Positions 1-5,571 of a stretch of 5,754 nt of DNA are shown here, in pieces. The DNA is from Deltaproteobacteria bacterium. GTDB lineage: Bacteria; Desulfobacterota; Desulfomonilia; UBA1062. The translations under genes were made by a program, and so were the position numbers. Where the stretch lies: positions 1 through 5,754 of the forward strand of contig JALNWY010000185.1 of the NCBI GenBank assembly GCA_023230665.1, in the 5' to 3' direction. Below the pieces are notes generated by a model. That model was not told the DNA's origin, made no database searches, and saw only the letters and a program-made list of their open reading frames with translations. Position 1 is the stretch's first letter. Each line of letters starts with the position of its first letter.

Positions 1-114
1 AAATTTTTCAGTATGCTTCCAGAAATGTTCGGTGTGCTCGCTCCTGTGCTTCAGTAGGCGGGGCCAAGGCCGGCAGGGTTGCTCTATCCCGGCGCCGAAA
101 ATACCAAGCAGAAC

Positions 115-118
115 GGAG
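115..118 (+). promoter_or_regulatory. Ribosome binding site fixing the GTG start of the TetR gene
   Basis: GGAG sits 6 bases before GTG 125. No comparable site precedes the alternative GTG at 32, so this site supports the shorter 211-residue protein. Confidence 0.55.
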
Positions 119-124
119 AAACGC

Positions 125-760
125 GTGAAAACAGCTCTCGAAAAGGCGAAAAAAGATCCGGAATCGATGAAGGCGAGAATCCTCGCGGTTGCCAGAAAGA
201 TCTACGGCGAGTACGGCTTCCACGGCACCACCATGAGGATGATCGCGAAGGAGGTGGGCATCGATATATCCACGCTCCACTACCATTGGGGGGAAAAGAA
301 AGACCTGTACGAAGCGGTGATCATCGACATCAACAACGACCTGGGAAGGAAGTTTGTCGAGGTGGAAAAGATCATCCACGGCCGCCCTCTGGAAGAGCGT
401 ATCGCGATCGGGATCGACGCCATGGTCGATTACCTCTTCCTTCATCCCGAGATCTCAAACCTGGTGCTGTACCGCTATTTCGGGAAGATCCGCCACGAGG
501 AGCTGGTGGATCTCAAGGTGCCGGAGTTCACCATAGACATCGTCCGTTCCATGGGACTGATGCAGGACAAAAAAAACATCAGCTTTTCCATGGCATCGGT
601 GCTGACCATCATGAATTCCATACACAGCTTTATCTCGGGAGAGACTTTTTTTCGCGCCATCATAAGGCAGAACAGGGACGAGTACATCGCGGTTGTGAAG
701 AAGACGCTCAAAGACATCTTCATTCCTGCATTCATTTTCGATAAGAGCAAGTTCGAGTAG
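125..760 (+). CDS. TetR/AcrR-family transcriptional regulator
   Basis: Predicted DNA-binding repressor of 211 residues, a normal length for the TetR family. The N-terminal domain is clear. A first helix around residues 16-31 leads into a helix-turn-helix at about 35-55 (TTMRMIAKEVGIDISTLHYHW), followed by EKKDLYEAV, the usual 'K-x-x-L' end of the TetR DNA-binding domain. The rest (about 65-211) is helical, diverse in sequence, and would hold the ligand pocket and dimer interface. I chose the GTG at 125 because GGAG lies 6 bases upstream and the family homology begins just after it. ATG 167 is possible, but would start immediately before the first helix. The reading frame is open further upstream to a GTG at 32, but that extension is Cys/Arg-rich and unlike the family. 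The next gene is an acyl-CoA dehydrogenase 152 bp downstream on the same strand, so an acyl-CoA or fatty-acid ligand and local control of the cluster are plausible inferences. The exact ligand cannot be read from sequence. Confidence 0.9.
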   Translation: MKTALEKAKKDPESMKARILAVARKIYGEYGFHGTTMRMIAKEVGIDISTLHYHWGEKKDLYEAVIIDINNDLGRKFVEVEKIIHGRPLEERIAIGIDAMVDYLFLHPEISNLVLYRYFGKIRHEELVDLKVPEFTIDIVRSMGLMQDKKNISFSMASVLTIMNSIHSFISGETFFRAIIRQNRDEYIAVVKKTLKDIFIPAFIFDKSKFE

Positions 761-770
761 GCTCTCTATC

Positions 771-798
771 CGAGAATCCGGCCCGTCGCATGTTCTCG
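771..798. repeat. Inverted repeat CGAGAA / TTCTCG shortly after the TetR stop
   Basis: Six perfectly paired bases (771-776 with 793-798) enclose a 16-base loop, 10 bases beyond the TetR stop codon. No T-run follows, so it is not a standard rho-independent terminator. It may be a weak RNA stem-loop, an operator, or chance. Confidence 0.25.
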
Positions 799-809
799 AC
801 TAAGGGGAC

Positions 810-819
810 AGACCGGTCT
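810..819. repeat. 10-bp perfect palindrome, possible operator or repeat remnant
   Basis: AGACCGGTCT equals its own reverse complement. It lies inside TAAGGGGACAGACCGGTC, and the GGGGACAGACC part resembles a short motif I recall from intergenic repeats in many bacterial genomes. It could instead be a half or core site for the TetR protein encoded just upstream. Neither reading is established by this sequence alone. Confidence 0.4.
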
Positions 820-898
820 TCTTCCTCCTCCGCTGAAGCTATGGAAGACAGGTCCTTCTCATTTTACAGCCTGGCTGTTGTAGGTCACACGACTGATC

Positions 899-904
899 AA
901 GGAG
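899..904 (+). promoter_or_regulatory. Ribosome binding site fixing the acyl-CoA dehydrogenase start
   Basis: AAGGAG lies 8 bases before ATG 913, which is ideal spacing. It favours this start over the in-frame ATG at 790, which has no convincing site and would add 41 residues that no acyl-CoA dehydrogenase needs. Confidence 0.8.
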
Positions 905-912
905 ACACTGTT

Positions 913-2055
913 ATGGAAATCATACCCTATACCGACGAGCACAGGATGTTCAGGGACTCTGTCCGGAAGTATCTGGAAAAGGAAGTCATACCGAATGTCG
1001 AAGAATGGGAAGAGGCGGGCATCACACCCCGGAGCGCCTGGAAAAAGCTGGGGGACCAGGGATTCCTCGGTACGGGCGTACCCGAGGAGTACGGCGGGCC
1101 GGGTGGGGACTTCCTGTATTCGGTGATCATGACCGAGGAAATGAGCCGGACCAACCACATGGGGCTGTGCACGGCCCTGCACAGTGATATCGTGATCCCA
1201 TACATCCTGTCCTACGGTTCGGAGGAACTCAAAAAAAAATATCTTCCGGGCTGTGTGTCGGGAGACATCATCACCGCAGTCGCCATGACCGAGCCCAATA
1301 CGGGCAGCGACCTCGCCGCCATCCGGACAACGGCCGTGGAAAACGGTGACGATGTCATAATCAACGGGCAGAAGACGTTCATCAGCAACGGCATCAACTG
1401 CGGGATCTGTGTGGTGGCTGTTCGTGACCCCAAGGTCCAGGACCCGTACAGCGCCATTGATCTCTTCGTGGTCGAAGAGGGGGCCCCGGGTTTCGAGAAG
1501 GGAAAGCAGATCAAAAAAGTGGGGTGGCGCAGCCAGGATACGGCGGAACTGTATTTCACCGACTGCCGCGTGGCCAAGGCCAACCGCCTGGGAGAAAAGG
1601 GATCCGGATTTCTGCATCTCATGGAGAAGCTCCAGCAGGAGCGGCTCATGTGCGCGATCGGGGCACAGGCCCTGGCCGAGTACATGCTCGAGATCACGCT
1701 CGCATACTGCAAAGAGCGCACCGCATTCGGCAGGCCCATTTCCAAATTCCAGCACAGCCAGTTCGAGCTGGTGGAAATGGCGACCGACATCAAGCTCGGG
1801 CGCGCCTTCCTGGACAAGCTGATCATGGATCACGTGGAGGGAAAGAAGGTGGTCGTGGACGTATCCATGGCGAAGTTCTGGATCACGGAGATGGCGAGCA
1901 GGGTCGCGGACCGCTGCGTCCAGCTGCACGGCGGATACGGCTATTGCGACGAATACCCGATCTCGCGCGCCTGGAGGGATATCCGGGTGACCCGGATCTT
2001 CGCGGGGACCAACGAGATCATGCGACAGATCGCAGCCCGGTTCATGGGCCTGTAG
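913..2055 (+). CDS. Acyl-CoA dehydrogenase, IVD/LCAD-type active site
   Basis: FAD-dependent cytoplasmic enzyme that oxidises an acyl-CoA to the 2,3-enoyl-CoA, normally passing electrons to electron-transfer flavoprotein. At 380 residues it is the standard family length. The N-terminal helical domain contains GVPEEYGG. The first family signature AMTEPNTGSDL is at about 124-134. The second, QLHGGYGYCDEYPISRAWRD, starts at 337. The FAD-contacting motif ERTAFG is at about 268-273. The catalytic glutamate is notable: at the position of Glu376 in medium-chain dehydrogenase (YEGT) there is Ala364 (FAGTNEIM). In place of that enzyme's Thr255 there is Glu243 (LQQERLM). This is the arrangement known for isovaleryl-CoA and mammalian long-chain dehydrogenases, so the enzyme should still be active. 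The C-terminal sequence AGTNEIMRQIAARFMGL also resembles LCAD. The chain-length or branched-chain preference cannot be fixed. It is the first catabolic gene after the regulator, and the racemase-like gene follows after 60 bp. Confidence 0.95.
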   Translation: MEIIPYTDEHRMFRDSVRKYLEKEVIPNVEEWEEAGITPRSAWKKLGDQGFLGTGVPEEYGGPGGDFLYSVIMTEEMSRTNHMGLCTALHSDIVIPYILSYGSEELKKKYLPGCVSGDIITAVAMTEPNTGSDLAAIRTTAVENGDDVIINGQKTFISNGINCGICVVAVRDPKVQDPYSAIDLFVVEEGAPGFEKGKQIKKVGWRSQDTAELYFTDCRVAKANRLGEKGSGFLHLMEKLQQERLMCAIGAQALAEYMLEITLAYCKERTAFGRPISKFQHSQFELVEMATDIKLGRAFLDKLIMDHVEGKKVVVDVSMAKFWITEMASRVADRCVQLHGGYGYCDEYPISRAWRDIRVTRIFAGTNEIMRQIAARFMGL

Positions 2056-2064
2056 GAGGAGCAC

Positions 2065-2091
2065 GCGGGAGGCCGCCAAGGGGCCGGCCGC
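2065..2091 (+). other. GC-rich intercistronic stem-loop
   Basis: GCGGGAGGCC (2065-2074) can pair with GGCCGGCCGC (2082-2091) at 8 of 10 positions around a 7-base loop, in the 60-bp gap between the dehydrogenase and the CaiB/BaiF gene. No T-run follows, so it is not a typical terminator. It could stabilise or process the mRNA between the two cistrons. In GC-rich DNA it may also be chance. Confidence 0.3.
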
Positions 2092-2115
2092 TCGTTGTGA
2101 AGGGGAGTCGACATC

Positions 2116-3297
2116 ATGGCAGGACCTCTTGAAGGACTGAAGATTCTGGATTTCACCACGCTTCTTCCCGGACCCTTCGCGACCATGAATCTTGCCGACA
2201 TGGGAGCGGAGGTGCTCCGGATAACCTCGGGCTCCAGGCCCGATATGGCCGCGTTCGCCCCGCCGTTTTTTCCGGGCACGGATCTGTCGTTCGCCACAGC
2301 CTACCTGGGGCGGGGAAAGCGCTGCCTCGCACTCAACCTGAAAGATGCACGGGCTGTGCACATCGTCCATCAGCTGCTCGGGTGCCATGACATCCTGATA
2401 GAGCAGTTCCGCCCGGGGGTAATGGCCAGATTCGGTCTCGATTACGAGAGCCTGAAGGAAACCAATCCGGCGCTGATCTACTGCTCCCTCACCGGCTACG
2501 GCCAGGACAGCCCGATCAGCGGGCGGGCCGGCCACGACATCAACTACCTCGCCCGCTCGGGTCTCATGTCTTATTCCGGAAGGAAAGACGCCGGACCTTC
2601 GCCCCTGGGCATGCAGATCGCGGACGTGGCCTCAGGCTCGAACAACGCCGTGATCGGGATTCTCGCTGCAGTGATCAGCCGTATGAACACCGGCTATGGC
2701 CAGCATATCGACATCTCCATGGCCGACGGCACGGTCGCCTTCAACGCCCTGGTGGCGGGTGCCTGTCTCATCGACGGCCAGGAGCCCGGACGCGAAGGAT
2801 TTCTCTTAAACGGCGGATCGCTCTATGACTTCTACGAGACCAAGGACGGCGGATATCTGAGCTTCGGCGGCCTCGAACCCCAGTTCTTCGCCGCTTTCTG
2901 CAACGCTCTCGGTCGCCCGGGCCTGATCGCAGGAGGCGTGACCCCGCCGAACCTCGAAGAGGTCAAAGACGAGATCCGGGCCGCCATGAAGACAAAGACC
3001 AGAGACGAGTGGATGGAGGTTTTCAACAGAATCGACGCGTGCGTCGACCCTGTTCTGTCTCTCTGTGAGGCACTGGACGATCCGCATACGAAAAAGAGGG
3101 GTCTGGTGGTGGAGCTCGAACTCGCGTCAGGAGAGAAGGTGAGGCAACTTGCCAACCCCATCCGGTTCTCGGAAACAAAGCAGGAATATACGAAGGCCGG
3201 TGTGCAGGCCGGCACCCATACCCGGGAAGTGCTCAAGGAGCTCGGCTATTCGGATCAGGAGATCGATGTTTTTGGGAGAGAAGGGCTTTTCAGCTGA
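2116..3297 (+). CDS. CaiB/BaiF-family protein, alpha-methylacyl-CoA racemase-like
   Basis: Member of the class III CoA-transferase superfamily, 393 residues. It begins with the family hallmark GPLEGLKILDFTTLLPGPFATMNLADMGAEV. The central part carries LTGYGQDSP and GRAGHDINYLARSG, then QIADVASG and GQHIDISMADG. The pattern fits alpha-methylacyl-CoA racemase, which interconverts (2R)- and (2S)-methylacyl-CoA: His140-Asp141 in GHDINY, Asp170 in IADV and Glu241 in DFYETKDGG match the His126, Asp156 and Glu241 catalytic set of the mycobacterial enzyme. True CoA-transferases (formyl-CoA or carnitine type) share the aspartate as nucleophile but generally lack GHDINY, so I prefer racemase. A CoA-transferase acting on a pathway acid remains possible. 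ATG 2116 has AGGGGAG 8 bases upstream, and homology starts at once. Its place between a dehydrogenase and crotonase and ligase genes suggests it prepares methyl-branched acyl-CoAs for beta-oxidation. Confidence 0.88.
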   Translation: MAGPLEGLKILDFTTLLPGPFATMNLADMGAEVLRITSGSRPDMAAFAPPFFPGTDLSFATAYLGRGKRCLALNLKDARAVHIVHQLLGCHDILIEQFRPGVMARFGLDYESLKETNPALIYCSLTGYGQDSPISGRAGHDINYLARSGLMSYSGRKDAGPSPLGMQIADVASGSNNAVIGILAAVISRMNTGYGQHIDISMADGTVAFNALVAGACLIDGQEPGREGFLLNGGSLYDFYETKDGGYLSFGGLEPQFFAAFCNALGRPGLIAGGVTPPNLEEVKDEIRAAMKTKTRDEWMEVFNRIDACVDPVLSLCEALDDPHTKKRGLVVELELASGEKVRQLANPIRFSETKQEYTKAGVQAGTHTREVLKELGYSDQEIDVFGREGLFS

Positions 3298-3301
3298 GCT
3301 G

Positions 3302-3326
3302 CCGCACGCGCTTACAAAATGTGCGG
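3302..3326 (+). other. Weak hairpin before the crotonase pseudogene
   Basis: CCGCAC (3302-3307) pairs perfectly with GTGCGG (3321-3326) around a 13-base loop, just after the stop of the racemase-like gene. There is no T-run after it, so it is at most a weak intercistronic stem-loop. Confidence 0.2.
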
Positions 3327-3340
3327 GATGTGTTGATGAA

Positions 3341-3350
3341 AGGAAGGTGA
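3341..3350 (+). promoter_or_regulatory. Strong ribosome binding site of the broken crotonase gene
   Basis: AGGAAGGTGA closely matches the anti-Shine-Dalgarno complement and lies 4 bases before ATG 3355. It shows that translation initiation was once, and may still be, in place for the damaged gene downstream. Confidence 0.65.
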
Positions 3351-3354
3351 CTCA

Positions 3355-3751
3355 ATGGCATCAGGAAAATGCGGGACAACGGATTGCGTGCAACCCTGTC
3401 TGAAGGTCGAGAAGATCGGGCATGTGGCATGGCTGGTACCGCGAGCTGGCCATGACGGGAAGGGACTTCACCGCGGAAGAGGCGCTGAGGATGGGATACA
3501 TCACCAGGCTCTGCCCTGACCGTCAGGCCCTTCTGGAAGAAGCCGGAAAGCTCGCGGAGGAGATCGCCGGACTGTCCCCGCTCGCCGTGCAGGGGATGAA
3601 GGAGGTCGCGAACTACACCCGCGATCACGGGCTCCACCAGGGTCTGGAGTACGTGGCACAGAGGAACGCTTCGGTCGTTCCCAACGAAGATATGATCGAG
3701 GTGGTCGCGGCCTTTCTCGAAAAGCGGACCCTGAAGTTCAAGGACAGGTAA
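3355..3751 (+). pseudogene. Crotonase (dienoyl-CoA isomerase-like) with internal deletion and frameshift
   Basis: Two pieces of one enoyl-CoA hydratase/isomerase gene lie in different frames. From ATG 3355 the frame reads MASGKCGTTDCVQPC, then LKVEKIGHVAWLV, typical of a crotonase first beta-strand that should continue into an NRP motif. It instead runs into unrelated sequence and stops at 3517-3519 after 54 residues. The C-terminal part is in the next frame, from about 3428 to the stop at 3749-3751. It reads HGWYRELAMTGRDFTAEEALRMGY and so on, ending LKFKDR. Its NYTRDHGLHQGLEYVAQRN segment resembles mitochondrial dienoyl-CoA isomerase (ECH1). Family members are about 260-280 residues, whereas only about 28 plus 107 remain. 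Roughly 130-140 residues are missing, including the oxyanion-hole loops and catalytic acidic residues. The junction lies within about 3421-3440, and the lost length must be 3n+2 bases. An ORF from ATG 3422 could make a 109-residue C-terminal fragment, but it would lack the active site. An assembly error is a real alternative. Confidence 0.8.
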
Positions 3752-3891
3752 GGGGACTGGATATCAGGGGTGAAAGGAGGTGCAGCAGGAGAACAGAGTA
3801 AGTGCTGGGACGTTTTTCGTGTGAGCAGTGCCTTTGCAATATATTCAGCAGGCGGGATTATACGTAACCCTTTAAAAAGGAGGAAGAAAGT
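3752..3891 (+). other. Intergenic gap before the acyl-CoA ligase; possible weak internal promoter
   Basis: This 140-bp gap is longer and more AT-rich than the others inside the cluster. TTGCAA (3834-3839) and TATACG (3859-3864) each match 4 of 6 bases of the -35 and -10 consensus, but with a long 19-base spacer, so a promoter here is only a suggestion. No terminator hairpin is evident. The last bases hold the strong ribosome binding site AAGGAGG (3877-3883) of the ligase gene. Confidence 0.25.
3773..3782 (+). promoter_or_regulatory. Orphan Shine-Dalgarno sequence without a start codon
   Basis: AAAGGAGGTG is a near-perfect anti-Shine-Dalgarno complement, but no ATG, GTG or TTG lies 5-12 bases downstream. 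The nearest start, GTG 3802, is about 20 bases away and opens only a 21-codon frame with no recognisable features. It may be a relic of a lost gene, or chance in purine-rich sequence. Confidence 0.3.
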
Positions 3892-5571
3892 ATGTCCTTG
3901 GAACGATTGTGGCATAAATCGTATGCACCGGGCGTGCCCACGGAGTTCGAGCCGGAGAAGGTCACCATGGCTGAAAGGCTCAGCCATGTCGCTGCAAGAT
4001 ATCCGGGCCGTGTGGCCTTTATCTACATGGGGAAGAAGATCACCTATCAAGAGTATGAAGGGCTCGTCAACCGCTTCGCAAGGGCGCTTGCCGATCTCGG
4101 GGTGAAGAAGGGCGACAAGGTGGCGATGCTCCTACCCAATGTCCCTCAGATGGTCATTGCCAATCACGCAGTCTACCGCATCGGGGCCGTGACCGCCATG
4201 AACAACCCGCTCTATACCGAGCGCGAGCTGGCCCATCAGCTCGATGATTCGGACGCAACGGTGCTGGTGACGCTCGACCTGCTCCTGCCCCGGGCGCTCA
4301 AGCTCAAGGCAGAGACGAAGATCCGCACGATCATCACTTGCCATATCAGCGATTACCTCCCCTTCCCGAAAAAGCAGCTCTTCCCCTATGTGAAAAAAGC
4401 CATGTTCCGGAAAGTGGAGCCGCAGCCGGGAGTGCATCAGTTCATGGATCTTATCGGAAAGTATCCGGATACGCCGGTCGAGAACAAGGCCCGGTGGGAT
4501 GCTCTTGCCGCCTTGATCTATACCGGGGGCACGACAGGAGTGAGCAAGGGGGCGATGCTGACCCATGCCAACATCTCCTCGGTCGTCCAGCAGTTTTCGG
4601 CTTGGTTCCCGGATCTCAAGGATACATACGAGAATCTCCTGGGCATCTATCCGGTCTTTCATTCCGCAGGATACTCGGTGGGCCAGAACCTCCCGATCTG
4701 GAACGGCTGGTGCTGTACGCTCGTGCCGAGGCCTGAGCCGGGCGCCATTGTGGAAATGCTCTCCAAGTTCAAGCCCACGTTTCTTCCCGGCGTGCCCACG
4801 ATCTATACCGGGCTTCTGAGAAACGATAAGTTCCGGAAGATGAATCTCTCGTTTGTGAAAGGCTACTTCGGCGGCGCTGCTCCGCTTCCTGAAGATACGC
4901 TGAGCCAGCTGAGACAGCTTCATGGAGCAATTATCTACGATGTGTACGGGGCGACCGAAAACACGGCCTTTGCAACCGTGACACCCTGGGGGGGCAAGGT
5001 GAAGATCGGAACCGTGGGAGTGCCGCTTCCCGGCACGGACATCAAGATCGTGGATCTGGATACGGGCACTCGCGAGCTTCCTCCGAAAGAGGCCGGGGAA
5101 ATCTGCATCAAGGGCCCCCAGGTCATGTCCGGCTACTACAAAAAACCGGAGGAGACCGCCCAGTCCCTGAGAGACGGATGGTTTTACACCGGAGACATCG
5201 GGTTTTTCGACGAGGACGGCTATCTGACCATATCCGACCGCAAGAAAGACATGATCTGCGCCAGCGGCTTCAATGTCTATCCCAAGGAGGTCGATGAGAT
5301 ACTCTTCAGCCACCCCAAGATTCTGGAAGCGTGCTGCATCGGTGTTCCGGACGAGTACCGCGGGGAGACGGTGAAGGCCTACATCGTCGTCCAGTCGGGC
5401 GAGACGCTCACAGAGCAGGAAGTGATCGCCTACTGCAAGGGAAAGATGACCGGCTACAAGGTGCCGGCACAGGTGGAGTTCGTCGATCAGCTCCCCAAGA
5501 GCGCCATCGGCAAGATCATGCGGCGGGAGGTCAGGGAAATGGATAAAAAGAAAAGGGAAGGGAGATCATGA
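3892..5571 (+). CDS. Long-chain fatty acid--CoA ligase (AMP-forming), FadD-like
   Basis: ATP-dependent acyl-CoA synthetase that adenylates a carboxylic acid and transfers the acyl group to CoA, the entry step to beta-oxidation. At 559 residues it is close to E. coli FadD. The ANL-superfamily motifs are complete and in order. The P-loop YTGGTTGVSKGAMLTH starts at Tyr210 and is of the FadD kind (Gly212 instead of the more common Ser). YGATE is at 352-356, GEICIKGPQVMSGYYKKPEE follows, and WFYTGD ends at Asp435. DRKKDMICASGFNVYPKEVDE starts at Asp449 and matches the fatty-acyl-CoA synthetase signature. The C-terminal PKSAIGKIMRRE carries the catalytic lysine at Lys541. No signal peptide or clear membrane span is seen, so a cytoplasmic or peripheral inner-membrane protein is expected. 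ATG 3892 has AAGGAGG 8 bases upstream. The stop overlaps the start of the next crotonase, implying coupled translation. The substrate could be long-chain, branched or cyclic; sequence alone does not decide. Confidence 0.94.
   Translation: MSLERLWHKSYAPGVPTEFEPEKVTMAERLSHVAARYPGRVAFIYMGKKITYQEYEGLVNRFARALADLGVKKGDKVAMLLPNVPQMVIANHAVYRIGAVTAMNNPLYTERELAHQLDDSDATVLVTLDLLLPRALKLKAETKIRTIITCHISDYLPFPKKQLFPYVKKAMFRKVEPQPGVHQFMDLIGKYPDTPVENKARWDALAALIYTGGTTGVSKGAMLTHANISSVVQQFSAWFPDLKDTYENLLGIYPVFHSAGYSVGQNLPIWNGWCCTLVPRPEPGAIVEMLSKFKPTFLPGVPTIYTGLLRNDKFRKMNLSFVKGYFGGAAPLPEDTLSQLRQLHGAIIYDVYGATENTAFATVTPWGGKVKIGTVGVPLPGTDIKIVDLDTGTRELPPKEAGEICIKGPQVMSGYYKKPEETAQSLRDGWFYTGDIGFFDEDGYLTISDRKKDMICASGFNVYPKEVDEILFSHPKILEACCIGVPDEYRGETVKAYIVVQSGETLTEQEVIAYCKGKMTGYKVPAQVEFVDQLPKSAIGKIMRREVREMDKKKREGRS

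Larger units (their letters stand above)
761..912 (+). promoter_or_regulatory. Intergenic region between regulator and catabolic genes; candidate operator/promoter region
   Basis: This 152-bp gap separates the TetR gene from the acyl-CoA dehydrogenase and is the natural place for a promoter of the catabolic genes. It contains a perfect 10-bp palindrome, AGACCGGTCT (810-819), and an inverted repeat CGAGAA/TTCTCG (771-776 and 793-798). It also has an imperfect direct repeat, GACCGGTCTTCTTC (811-824) against GACAGGTCCTTCTC (847-860). TTTACA at 863-868 resembles a -35 box, but no good -10 follows at normal spacing, so I do not place a promoter. The frame of the downstream gene stays open through 790-912, but that stretch is Ser-rich and unlike the family, so I treat it as non-coding. 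Confidence 0.4.

Noticed and set aside
1..57. Possible C-terminal end of an upstream gene (frame 1, ending VLAPVLQ and a TAG at 55-57)
   Set aside because: Only 18 codons are visible with no recognisable motif, and another frame is also open here, so a partial gene cannot be supported.
32..124. N-terminal extension of the TetR protein from GTG 32
   Set aside because: The extra residues are Cys/Arg/Gly-rich and unlike TetR proteins, while GTG 125 has a better ribosome binding site and gives the usual length.
790..912. N-terminal extension of the acyl-CoA dehydrogenase from ATG 790
   Set aside because: The added 41 residues are Ser-rich, match nothing in the family and lack a ribosome binding site, whereas ATG 913 has an ideal one and gives the standard length.
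859..2535. A 558-codon open frame on the minus strand
   Set aside because: It lies antisense to the acyl-CoA dehydrogenase and the racemase-like gene, both with strong family motifs. Its translation is His/Arg/Gly-rich with no recognisable domain, as expected from a GC-rich shadow frame.
3422..3751. A stand-alone 109-residue gene from ATG 3422
   Set aside because: It is only the C-terminal part of a crotonase without the active site, its upstream ribosome binding site is weak, and a better-started N-terminal piece of such a gene lies immediately before it in another frame.
3802..3867. A 21-codon frame from GTG 3802 with a few cysteines
   Set aside because: The orphan Shine-Dalgarno is too far away, there is no homology or conservation evidence, and the length is within chance expectation.
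4132..5313. A 393-codon open frame on the minus strand
   Set aside because: It is the antisense shadow of the acyl-CoA ligase. No family motif and no supported start were seen.
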